Source: Antrihabitans stalagmiti (GTDB lineage Bacteria > Actinomycetota > Actinomycetes > Mycobacteriales > Mycobacteriaceae). Taken from it: a DNA stretch of 64,000 nt. The position numbers were made by a program, and so were the translations under genes. The notes below the pieces were generated by a model, which saw nothing but the letters and a program-made list of their open reading frames with translations, made no database searches and had not been told where the DNA came from. Each line of letters begins with the position of its first letter. Within the stretch, counting starts at the first letter, position 1. The stretch is taken from NCBI RefSeq assembly GCF_016482825.1, contig NZ_JAEMNV010000008.1:62001-126000 (forward strand), in the 5' to 3' direction. Shown piece by piece: positions 55,244 to 63,439 of the stretch.

Positions 55244-55887
55244 TACTCCCCCGTTTCGTTGTGTGCTCGAGTTGCCAGATCGAACGCGACGACGAGATCT
55301 TCGCCGTACGCGTGGATATCGAAGTCCGGATCACTTGCCGACTTCAGCACTGCGTTACCGATTGCGCCACTCACCGCAAGACTGATGGAACTCGGTGACA
55401 GCGAGCGGAATTCGCCGTTTTCGACCCCTGCTGTGAGAATCGTTGCGAGCTCCAGCTTGGCCAGTTCTGCCAGCTTGGCGGGAGGCAGATCGACGCCCAA
55501 CTCACCGAGCCGTCCGCCCGAGCGGCTTCGATAGTTCGACGCAATCTCCATCAAGGCGAGTTGATGCGATCGGTGCGTTGCGATGTAGGACGTGTGTGCC
55601 CGAATGTGCGCCGCGAGCTTGCCTGCGGCGGTCGTTTCCTGCTCGACGAACGGCAACATGATGTCGATGAGCGACCTGTACAACTCTGCGACGATCGCAG
55701 CGACGAGGTCGTCCTTGTTCCCGAAGTGGTAGAGCACGACGCTCATCGCCACGCCGACGCGCTCCGCGATCTTGCGCACGGATGCCTGGTGGTATCCGAG
55801 TTCGGCAATCGCCTCGATCGCGTACTCCACGATCTGGGCACGACGCGCCGTCTCCGTGAAGGTCGAGCTGCCGTCTTTAGATCGCAT
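55243..55887 (-). CDS. TetR-family regulator coupled to the glycosyltransferase
   Basis: 214 residues. Helix-turn-helix ASVRKIAERVGVAMSVVLYHFGNKDDLVAAIV, then a helical ligand domain (TSYIATHRSHQLALMEIASNYRSR). ATG 55887 lies 10 bp after a palindromic operator, pointing to autoregulation. Its stop overlaps the glycosyltransferase start. Confidence 0.92.
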   Translation of the reverse strand: MRSKDGSSTFTETARRAQIVEYAIEAIAELGYHQASVRKIAERVGVAMSVVLYHFGNKDDLVAAIVAELYRSLIDIMLPFVEQETTAAGKLAAHIRAHTSYIATHRSHQLALMEIASNYRSRSGGRLGELGVDLPPAKLAELAKLELATILTAGVENGEFRSLSPSSISLAVSGAIGNAVLKSASDPDFDIHAYGEDLVVAFDLATRAHNETGE

Positions 55888-55897
55888 GATCGAACTA

Positions 55898-55913
55898 TAG
55901 ATCAGGTGATCTA
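55898..55913. promoter_or_regulatory. Palindromic operator for the TetR/glycosyltransferase operon
   Basis: A perfect palindrome TAGATCA-GG-TGATCTA lies 10 bp upstream of the TetR start; GATC also recurs at 55889-55892. Position and symmetry are typical of a TetR autoregulatory site. Confidence 0.7.
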
Positions 55914-56026
55914 ATCGCGCAATTTCCATGACACGGCAAGCAGGTTTGCCGTCCCGCCGCGCGGGTATTTCGTGCGAGGACTGCACGCTCCGAAGAACTC
56001 AGCACGTACTAGGCAAAGGGGATTTC

Positions 56027-56713
56027 ATGCGAAAAGCGGCCTTGATTGCGGGCGTAGCTATCGTGGTCGCGGGTTGCGGCAGCGACTCCGGCTCGTCCGA
56101 GTCGAGCGATGCAGCTTCGGACAGCTCAACCGCTTCGAGCGCGAACACAGCCGCAAGCAGCCCGACCGTCGAACCCGGCCGCGAGAAGAACGACGGCGCC
56201 GACCAAGTCCCCGAATGCGGTACCACTAAGCGCAAACCGAACACCGAAAAGCCGCCGGCACAGCATATTCCGATGGAGCTGTGCGATGCGGCAGTGCTCG
56301 AAGACGGCAAAGGCGGCGAACTCGAGTTCACCGTCGAAGCAATCAAGACGGACCTACCCTGCACAGCGAAAGACGCAGAGGCCGCACCGAAGAACGGTCA
56401 CATCGTCACCGCGTTCGTGTCGGCGAAAACGAGCCCGCAATTCGACGCAACGATCTTGCCGACCGGCCTGAACGGTCCACCCTCAGGCGCGGGCTGGTCG
56501 ATTCTCAATGCAGAAGGCGCAACGGAGCCCGACATATCTTCCAATGCCAGCGAACGATGCTTTCCCATCGACTGGCCTTCCCTGACGCCCGACAAGACGT
56601 ACCGCTTCCGGGTCGCGTTCGATGTGCCGAGCGACAGCGGTGCACTGGTGTTCGTGCCTACCACTTTGCCGAGTGCACAGTTGCAATCGCCGAGTTGGCA
56701 GTGGAATTTCTAG
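56027..56713 (+). CDS. Lipoprotein of unknown function
   Basis: 228 residues. Signal with lipobox VAGC, a low-complexity Ser/Asp/Thr linker, and a beta-rich domain (LEFTVEAIKTDLPC, GHIVTAFVSAKTSPQFD, YRFRVAFDVPSDSGALVFVPTT) resembling the immunoglobulin-like domains of DUF4352-type lipoproteins. ATG 56027 with AAAGGGG upstream. Likely anchored to the outer face of the plasma membrane. Followed 71 bp later by the arabinosyltransferase. Confidence 0.82.
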   Translation: MRKAALIAGVAIVVAGCGSDSGSSESSDAASDSSTASSANTAASSPTVEPGREKNDGADQVPECGTTKRKPNTEKPPAQHIPMELCDAAVLEDGKGGELEFTVEAIKTDLPCTAKDAEAAPKNGHIVTAFVSAKTSPQFDATILPTGLNGPPSGAGWSILNAEGATEPDISSNASERCFPIDWPSLTPDKTYRFRVAFDVPSDSGALVFVPTTLPSAQLQSPSWQWNF

Positions 56714-56784
56714 TCACGTAGACGCCTACACGCTGACCACGCGAAATCGGGTCCGCGGGCACCACTCGGCTAGCGTGGTGCTCC

Positions 56785-59700
56785 GTGACGGAAAGCAAGG
56801 GGGCGGTGCGGCGTTCGGCCGCTGCTGAGCCCGCCACGACAGCAGCCAGCAATCGACCGACGAACAAGGCGCGGTTGGTCGCAATCCTCAGCGCGTCGAT
56901 TGCGGTCCTCGCTGCTCTCGCTTTGCCGTTCCTTCCGGTAGAGCAGGCGCAGTCGAACGTCTCGTGGCCGCAGGCAGGCGATGTTTCCTCTGTGACGGCA
57001 CCGTTGGTGTCGTACGCGCCGCAACAGCTGAGTGCGGCCATTCCGTGCACCGCGATCGACCGCCTTGCAGACTCCGGCGGCGTCGTCGTATCGACGATTC
57101 CACGGCAGTCTCCCGAATTCGAACGCTACGGCTTCGTCGTCAAAGTCGTTGCCGCCGAGGCAGACCGCACCGGCCGGGTCGACGTCGTCTCGCGCAACAC
57201 CCTGCTGTGGTCGGCGCCGGTCGACACACTGCGAAACCAGCCGTGCGCCCTCGCCGTGTCGATCGACCCGACCCGCGCGACGGTGACGACGACAGGTGCC
57301 GAGACCAGCGCCGATACGACGAACAACGGTGATCTGCGTCCACAGACGGTCGGCTTGTTCAGTGAGTTGACCGGCGCCGCACCGGACGGCCTGAGCGCCG
57401 GTGTCGTGGTCGACTCGCGGTTCTCCTCGTCACCGACGCTCCTCAAATATTTGCTGCTGATCCTCTGTGGACTGGCGACGGTGACGTCGTTGGTCGCGCT
57501 GCATCACCTCGACGGAACCGACCGGCGCGCGACGCGACGTTTGCTCCCTGCGCGCTGGTGGTCTGTCCGACCGGTGGACGCCGTCGTGTTCGGCACCCTC
57601 GTGGTGTGGCACTTCATCGGTGCGAACACCTCCGATGACGGCTATCAGCTCGGTATGGCACGGGCGGCTCACGACTCCGGCTACATCGCCAACTACTTCC
57701 GCTGGTTCGGCGTTCCCGAAGCGCCCTTCGGCACACCGTATTACGACATTCTGTCCTGGATGGCGAAGCTGTCGACGCTCAGCCCGTGGATGCGTCTACC
57801 TGCTCTGCTTGCCGGCATCCTCGCGTGGTGGATCATCAGTCGCGAGGTCATTCCACGTCTCGGTAATGCAGTTCGAAGCAGCTCGATCGCGGTGTGGACG
57901 AGCGCGCTGGTCTTCCTGTCGTTCTGGCTCCCTTACAACAACGGACTGCGCCCCGAGCCGATCGTCGCGCTCGGCGTTCTCCTGACGTGGTGCTCGGTCG
58001 AGCGAGCGATCGCAACGCGCCGTCTCCTACCCGCAGCTGTCGCCATTTTGATCGCGGGCTTCACGCTGACCGTCGGACCGTCCGGCCTGATCTGTATCGC
58101 AGCGCTGATCGCCGGGGCACGCCAGGTTGCCGCTATCGTCACCGAACGCGCTCGCAGCGTGGGCAAGCTCGCCCTCCTACTGCCTCTCATGGCGTCCGGG
58201 CTGGTCATTCTTGTCGCCGTTTTTGCAGATCAGACGCTTGCGTCGACGCGAGCGATGACCGAGGTGCACAGCAAGATCGGCCCGGGCGAGCCCTGGTTCT
58301 TCGAGTACCTGCGCTACCAGTACCTGTTGCAGATCAACTCCGACGGCTGGCTGACAAGACGTTTCGGGGTCTTCGTGATGGTGCTCGGTTTGCTGGTGTG
58401 CGCGACGACGATGCTGCGTCGAGGCGGCCGGATTCCTGGAACGGCGGCCGGACCGTCACTGCGAGTCGTCGGTGTCACCCTCGGTGGGATGGCGTTGATC
58501 ATGTTCAACCCCACCAAGTGGACCCACCATTTCGGCGTCTTCGCCGGTCTCGCCGCAGTGGTAGCGGCCCTGACCGCGGTGGCGGTGAGCACACACGTGC
58601 TGCGCTCACTCCGTAACCGCGCCCTGTTCGCCGCTGCGGTGTTCTTCGCGCTCGCCTTGTCGTTCGTCGGCGCGAACGGCTACTGGTACGTCTCCAGTTG
58701 GGGCATCCCGTGGTGGGACAAGCCGCCGACGATCGCGGGCACCGGATTGTCGACCGCCGCCGCCGGCCTGGCCTTACTCGCGCTGCTGGCAGCAGCGTGG
58801 TTCCACATCCGACCGCCCCAACCCGGCCGCGACGATGTCATCGCCACCCGGATTGCGCGAGTTCCTGTATTGACCGTTGCCGCTGCTTTCATGGTGATGT
58901 TCGAAGTGTTGTCCTTCGTCAAAGCTGCTGCGGCACAGTTTCCCGCGTACTCGATAGCGAAATCGAACGTCGAAGAAGCCTTTGCGGGCGGGTGCGGACT
59001 GGCCGACGACGTTCTCGTCGAAGACGACCCGAACCAGTCGATGCTCGCACCCCTCGACGGGGACGTGGGCGACGCACTGGCGGGTCCGTCGACGACGGGT
59101 TTCACCCCGAACGGCGTCGCAGCAGACCTCACCTCCGATGAAACCGAGTCGACAACCGGGCAAGCGAACACCGTCTCGACCGACACCGAAGACGAGACGC
59201 CGCAGGAGAGTTCAGCAGGAACAGGTGGCGGCGCCGGACAACGCGGCGTCAACGGCAGCAACGTCGCGCTGCCGTTCGGACTCGATCCGGCCACGACTCC
59301 CGTGCTCGGCAGTTACCGCGAGGGCGAGCAGATCCCGGCAGCGTTGACCAGCTCGTGGTATCGGCTGCCCGCCGCCAACGAGAGCAATACACGCGGCGAC
59401 ATCATTGCCATCGCCGTAGCCGGCCGGATCCGCTCCGTCAACGCCGACGGCGTCGTCACGAACGGGCAGAATGTCGAGATCGAATACGGCACAACGCAAC
59501 CCGACCGGACCGTGACGACGCTCGGACGGATCACGCCGATCGACATCGGTCCGTCGCCGACGTGGCGCAACCTGCGCGTGCCGCTCGATCAGCTGCCTTT
59601 CGAAGCCGACACCGTTCGCATCGTCGCAACCGACGCCGACCTCAACCGAGACCAATGGGTCGCCGTCACTCCCCCACGAGTACCGCAGACCCGAACGCTC

Positions 59701-60075
59701 TCGGACTTGGTCGGCACAGAGGCGCCCGTGTTGCTCGACTGGGCAGTTGGGCTGAACTTCCCGTGCCAGAACCTGGTGTCGACCGACGCTGGTGTCGCGC
59801 AGGAACCTGAGTATCGGATCCTGCCCGACCGAAACGGCGCGACGATCACCAACCTCTGGCAGGGCCGCGACGGCGGTGGACCACTCGGCTGGATCGATCT
59901 GCTCCTCGGAGCACGGACCATTCCGTCGTACCTCGACAACGATTGGGACCGGGATTGGGGGTCCATCGAGCAGTACTTCCCCCTCGATCCTGACGCCGCC
60001 CAAGCGCGCGTGACCGTCGATGACGTGCAGCGATCGGGAACTTGGAGTCCTGGGCCGATTCTGACTCAGTACTAG
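56785..60075 (+). CDS. EmbC-type arabinosyltransferase
   Basis: 1096 residues, a GT-C membrane enzyme that adds arabinose from decaprenyl-phospho-arabinose to cell-wall arabinan. One N-terminal helix, an outer carbohydrate-binding-like domain (about 60-215), about a dozen helices from 218 to ~720 with the catalytic NTSDDGY (Asp284-Asp285), then a C-terminal carbohydrate-binding domain (about 800-1096). Presence of this gene is a hallmark of mycolic-acid bacteria. The Asp/Glu/Thr-rich insert at about 790-830 (DETPQESSAGTGGGAG) is unusual in position. GTG start 56785. Standard partners aftA, dprE or embA/B are not in the window. Confidence 0.93.
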   Translation: MTESKGAVRRSAAAEPATTAASNRPTNKARLVAILSASIAVLAALALPFLPVEQAQSNVSWPQAGDVSSVTAPLVSYAPQQLSAAIPCTAIDRLADSGGVVVSTIPRQSPEFERYGFVVKVVAAEADRTGRVDVVSRNTLLWSAPVDTLRNQPCALAVSIDPTRATVTTTGAETSADTTNNGDLRPQTVGLFSELTGAAPDGLSAGVVVDSRFSSSPTLLKYLLLILCGLATVTSLVALHHLDGTDRRATRRLLPARWWSVRPVDAVVFGTLVVWHFIGANTSDDGYQLGMARAAHDSGYIANYFRWFGVPEAPFGTPYYDILSWMAKLSTLSPWMRLPALLAGILAWWIISREVIPRLGNAVRSSSIAVWTSALVFLSFWLPYNNGLRPEPIVALGVLLTWCSVERAIATRRLLPAAVAILIAGFTLTVGPSGLICIAALIAGARQVAAIVTERARSVGKLALLLPLMASGLVILVAVFADQTLASTRAMTEVHSKIGPGEPWFFEYLRYQYLLQINSDGWLTRRFGVFVMVLGLLVCATTMLRRGGRIPGTAAGPSLRVVGVTLGGMALIMFNPTKWTHHFGVFAGLAAVVAALTAVAVSTHVLRSLRNRALFAAAVFFALALSFVGANGYWYVSSWGIPWWDKPPTIAGTGLSTAAAGLALLALLAAAWFHIRPPQPGRDDVIATRIARVPVLTVAAAFMVMFEVLSFVKAAAAQFPAYSIAKSNVEEAFAGGCGLADDVLVEDDPNQSMLAPLDGDVGDALAGPSTTGFTPNGVAADLTSDETESTTGQANTVSTDTEDETPQESSAGTGGGAGQRGVNGSNVALPFGLDPATTPVLGSYREGEQIPAALTSSWYRLPAANESNTRGDIIAIAVAGRIRSVNADGVVTNGQNVEIEYGTTQPDRTVTTLGRITPIDIGPSPTWRNLRVPLDQLPFEADTVRIVATDADLNRDQWVAVTPPRVPQTRTLSDLVGTEAPVLLDWAVGLNFPCQNLVSTDAGVAQEPEYRILPDRNGATITNLWQGRDGGGPLGWIDLLLGARTIPSYLDNDWDRDWGSIEQYFPLDPDAAQARVTVDDVQRSGTWSPGPILTQY

Positions 60076-60139
60076 TCACCCGACCAGGTCACCTGTCGTT
60101 TCGCTGCTCCCGACTGCGGGATAGTGCAGTATCTGGGGT

Positions 60140-61387
60140 GTGGAGGGCTTCTTGCGCGAATGGTGGTCGTCGAAGGGCGACTACCGCTGGGTCGTCGACT
60201 ACTTCGAGCCGCGCGCGATGGAAAGCAAGATTCGGTGGCTGCTCGCCGTGTGCACCGCCCTACTCGGTGTGGTCTCCGCAATCATGATCTTTTCGCCGTC
60301 GGGTCCGCGAGACGGCTTGCCCACCGCGCTGGTCGCGGCCGCGACAGTATTCACTCTTGTCGCAGCCCTGCATTGGATCTTCTTCGGCTGGCCGTCGTGG
60401 CAGTTGTCGGCCGCGTTCGTCGTCTGCGGCGACCTCGGAATAACGGCCGTGTGCTGGCAGTACTCCAACCATCTCGTCGGCATGTACGGCTTGAATTCGT
60501 TCGTCGTCCTGTCGCTGTACCTGGTCTTCTTTCACGGTCCGAGGGCGCTCGCGTTGCACTCTGCGTGGGCTCTGTTGTCTCTGACCGTCTTTGTGATCGC
60601 GGTCGGGTGGGGACCCGACGGCGACCCAGCGATGGCAATCGCGCAAGGTCTCGCGTCGGTCGTGATCGTCGTTGCCATCCCCCCGATTCTGCAGATCGGT
60701 TTCTGGATGATGCGGTCGGACGCCGACAGCTCCATGGTCGATCCCCTCACCGGCTTGTTGAACCGCCGCGGGCTGTACATGCATGCGGGAGAACTCATCT
60801 CGCTAGAGGGGGCAGCGGACGCGGACGTCATCGTGATGGTGCTCGATCTGGATCGCTTCAAACACATCAACGACACGCACGGCCACGCGATCGGCGACGA
60901 GGTACTCGTGCGATCGGCGCGTCGAATCAAATCGGTCGTCCGTGGCGGCGCTGTACTCGCCAGATTCGGCGGCGAGGAATTTGTCCTCGTCGACGTGATT
61001 CCGCGTTTGCACGCAGATGCAGTCGCGGAGCGAATCCGGGCAGCCATTGCGGCACCGACGGACATTGCGCCAGTCACGGCGAGTATCGGAGTGTCCTGCG
61101 TATCGGGTAGCGGCTTCCTTGCTGCGCGAATGCATCTCGCGGACCTGCTGGACACCATGGTTGTCGTGGCCGATCAGGCTATGTATCAGGCGAAGCGGGA
61201 CGGTCGTGACTGCGTCGTCGTCGATCTGCGAGGCGTCGACACGGCTTCCTCGTCCAGTGGTTCGGGCACACGGCTCCCCACTTTGGCATCGCACGTACAC
61301 GGCACCGGTAAAGGGCGAACTCGTCGGGACAGGCGTCGTAGTTTCGATCGGCGAAGCGGTGCGGACAGGCGGCTCCGCCGCTCCTGA
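60140..61387 (+). CDS. Membrane diguanylate cyclase (GGDEF)
   Basis: 415 residues. Six hydrophobic helices (about 33-190) then a GGDEF domain (about 200-370): DPLTGLLNRRG, DLDRFKHINDTHGHAIGDEV, ARFGGEEF (GGEEF at 277-281, active type). The inhibitory RxxD site is absent (Arg268-Gly-Gly-Ala271), so no product feedback is expected there. The C-terminus is very basic (RTRRDRRRSFDRRSG). Makes cyclic di-GMP; no EAL domain. Start GTG 60140. Confidence 0.93.
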   Translation: MEGFLREWWSSKGDYRWVVDYFEPRAMESKIRWLLAVCTALLGVVSAIMIFSPSGPRDGLPTALVAAATVFTLVAALHWIFFGWPSWQLSAAFVVCGDLGITAVCWQYSNHLVGMYGLNSFVVLSLYLVFFHGPRALALHSAWALLSLTVFVIAVGWGPDGDPAMAIAQGLASVVIVVAIPPILQIGFWMMRSDADSSMVDPLTGLLNRRGLYMHAGELISLEGAADADVIVMVLDLDRFKHINDTHGHAIGDEVLVRSARRIKSVVRGGAVLARFGGEEFVLVDVIPRLHADAVAERIRAAIAAPTDIAPVTASIGVSCVSGSGFLAARMHLADLLDTMVVVADQAMYQAKRDGRDCVVVDLRGVDTASSSSGSGTRLPTLASHVHGTGKGRTRRDRRRSFDRRSGADRRLRRS

Positions 61388-61421
61388 GTCTTTTTGGAGG
61401 GCGGGCCCGCCGGAAAGACTC
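61386..61421. terminator. Bidirectional terminator hairpin
   Basis: GAGTCTTT (61386-61393) pairs with AAAGACTC (61414-61421), with an inner perfect palindrome GGCGGGCCCGCC (61400-61411). It sits exactly between the convergent diguanylate cyclase and small membrane protein genes, and the T/A-rich arms would give U-runs in both directions. Confidence 0.75.
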
Positions 61422-61791
61422 ACGAGGCGAGTAGCGCCCCCGCCGCACCCAGACCGACGAGTGCTACGACATCGGCGCGGAGAACACGGCGGATCTGCTG
61501 ATTCACGCCCTTCGTGCTGCCTGCAATCGCGACGTAACTCGTCATGCTGACCGCCGCTGCGACGATTGCCGGCACCCTCATCGATGTCACGAAAGCGCTC
61601 ACGATCAGTCCGATTCCCACAATCGCAAGCAACACCGCACGATGACGTAGGAGAACGGTCAACACAGGATCGTCCACGTCGACGCCGTACGCGACGCGCG
61701 TTCGAGCGACCGAGAACGCGACCACTCCCGGCGCCGCATTGACCAGACCGACCACGACCAGCAAAGTGACTGCCACGATTTCGATGGACAT
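61420..61791 (-). CDS. Four-helix membrane protein
   Basis: 123 residues, four hydrophobic segments (VAVTLLVVVGLVNAAPGVVAFS, AVLLAIVGIGLIVSAFV, VPAIVAAAVSMTSYVAIAG, VVALVGLGAAGALLA). It belongs to a small actinobacterial membrane family of unknown function, some members of which carry clearly unrelated names in databases. ATG 61791 with AGGAAGG upstream. Divergent from an AraC regulator 36 bp away, which probably controls it. Confidence 0.75.
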   Translation of the reverse strand: MSIEIVAVTLLVVVGLVNAAPGVVAFSVARTRVAYGVDVDDPVLTVLLRHRAVLLAIVGIGLIVSAFVTSMRVPAIVAAAVSMTSYVAIAGSTKGVNQQIRRVLRADVVALVGLGAAGALLAS

Positions 61792-61827
61792 CGATGTGCC
61801 TTCCTGTTTGTGCGACCCCGTGCAAGC

Positions 61828-62604
61828 ATGTCGAACATGGGCACCGCCGCGCTTCCAGAAACCTGCTGTCGCACGGCGACGTTGTGGCTGGGTACCGGCT
61901 ATGCCTGCTACCTCGGCGCTTCGCTTCGACTCGACGCACACTCCGGATCGGTGCAGTGCTTGGCCGTCGGTGTCGACGCTCCGTTCACGCTACGGACCGC
62001 AGAGCTCGGCGAGCGGACCGTCCGCAGTGCACTGATCCCACCCCGCCGAGTCCATCGAGTGCTTGCACACGGGGACCGGATGTTGTTCTGCTACTTCGAT
62101 CCTGGCTCACCGAGAGCGCGCGGGACGCTCGCGAGGATGGCGAGCATCGAGCACGGGATCGGCTTCGCGCACGACGCGGAATCGGAGTTGATCGCCTCCG
62201 CGGAATCTGCGGACCCGGACCCGATGCAGATCCTCGACTGCGCGGGCGGGCGTGTGTCAGCGCCGATCGATGCCCGGATCGTCGAAGCTATCGCGACGCT
62301 GCGCGCGAATCCCGGCAGCACCGTCGATGCAGGAGAACTTGCGGCGGCAGTGCATCTTTCGACGTCACGCTTCCTGCATCTGTTCTCCGCGCACGCAGGA
62401 ACCAGCTTTCGCCGCTACCGACTGTGGGTGCGGATGGTGCATGTCGGCGCTGCGGTTTCGAAGGGACGCGATCTCACGACTGCGTCAGCGGACGCTGGGT
62501 TCGCGAGTCCGTCTCACTTCAGCGACGCGTTCCACACGATGTGCGGTCTGACCGCCACAGCTCTGCTGGCGTCCGGCGCACGGATCGTGTTGCTGGACAG
62601 CTGA
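61828..62604 (+). CDS. AraC-family regulator
   Basis: 258 residues. N-terminal cupin-like sensor (ATLWLGTGYACYLGASLRLD, VDAPFTLRT, VHRVLAHGDRMLFCYFDPGS) and a C-terminal double helix-turn-helix (DAGELAAAVHLSTSRFLHLFSAHAGTSFRRYRLWVRM, ASADAGFASPSHFSDAFHTMCGLTAT). ATG 61828 is used; GTG 61810 is possible. Divergent from the four-helix membrane gene, the likely target. Confidence 0.9.
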   Translation: MSNMGTAALPETCCRTATLWLGTGYACYLGASLRLDAHSGSVQCLAVGVDAPFTLRTAELGERTVRSALIPPRRVHRVLAHGDRMLFCYFDPGSPRARGTLARMASIEHGIGFAHDAESELIASAESADPDPMQILDCAGGRVSAPIDARIVEAIATLRANPGSTVDAGELAAAVHLSTSRFLHLFSAHAGTSFRRYRLWVRMVHVGAAVSKGRDLTTASADAGFASPSHFSDAFHTMCGLTATALLASGARIVLLDS

Positions 62605-62606
62605 CG

Positions 62607-62780
62607 TCAGTCCGCTGTGGACCGTCTTCGAATCTCTTCCTCGAATGCGCTGATCACGCGATCGATCTCGCGGTAGTCCGCGGAGTCGGCGCCTTCGTCG
62701 AACCCCGCATCACGGGCTTTTCGAAGGTTGGCCAATCCTGGTTCCAATTCGGCTGTGTCGAGTACTCGCGGATCCTGCAT
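62607..62780 (-). CDS. Small charged protein
   Basis: 57 residues, acidic and helical (DTAELEPGLANLRKARDAGFDEG, REIDRVISAFEEEIRRRS). ATG 62780, with GAGGA somewhat far upstream. Ends 3 bp from the convergent AraC stop. No family recognised; the coding call rests on length, composition and position only. Confidence 0.45.
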   Translation of the reverse strand: MQDPRVLDTAELEPGLANLRKARDAGFDEGADSADYREIDRVISAFEEEIRRRSTAD

Positions 62781-62817
62781 GACGTCGATTGTCCTCGTTT
62801 TCGAGCGTCGATGGGGC

Positions 62818-63345
62818 CTAACGGGAGTTCGGAGCGAGCATGCAACGCGGTGGAAGTGGACCAGGGCCGTCCGCTCGCACGAGCACGCTACGCACAGACT
62901 TCGGGTCGACACCGGGAAAGTCGATTCGTACGTTGAACTGACCCGGTGCGACGTCGACCGTCGTGGTCCGGTCGCCGTCGGAAGCCGTCACCGTGACCGT
63001 GATCCGCGCCGGGCCGTACTCGAACAACGTTGCGGTGACGCCACGTCCGTCGGTGAACGGGCTCCAGCTGTTTGCCGACGGGCACGCCATCGCGCGACCG
63101 CCGTCGTTGGAATCGGGCAGCGGCGGCGGCGTCCGCGGATACGGCATGGGGACAGGCGTCGGGACCGTCGTGGTTGCCGGGCTGGTCGTGGCTGGTTCGG
63201 TCGTATTCGGTTCGGCGATAGGGGGTTCCGACGGCGGTGTCGGTTCGGCGCTCGCGGGTGCAGATCCGATCAGCGCGACGCCGATCGAGACGGCGACCAC
63301 GGCCGCCGGAACCAAACGAACGGCCGCAGGGACGCGGAACGACAT
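62818..63345 (-). CDS. Secreted Pro/Thr-rich protein
   Basis: 175 residues. Signal peptide (VPAAVVAVSIGVALIGSAPASA), a Pro/Thr/Ala-rich linker (about 30-70), then a small beta domain (RGVTATLFEYGPARITVTVTASDGD, GQFNVRIDFPGVDP) with two Cys. ATG 63345 is preceded by GGAG 7 nt upstream; a longer ATG at 63366 is possible. Function unknown. Confidence 0.75.
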   Translation of the reverse strand: MSFRVPAAVRLVPAAVVAVSIGVALIGSAPASAEPTPPSEPPIAEPNTTEPATTSPATTTVPTPVPMPYPRTPPPLPDSNDGGRAMACPSANSWSPFTDGRGVTATLFEYGPARITVTVTASDGDRTTTVDVAPGQFNVRIDFPGVDPKSVRSVLVRADGPGPLPPRCMLAPNSR

Positions 63346-63439
63346 GTACGACTCCAATCGGCCCATAAAACGAGAGTGCGCGCAGACACGCAACACGTCA
63401 ACTTTCACAACTGCAATCGCCGAACGGACTTTCGCGCTG

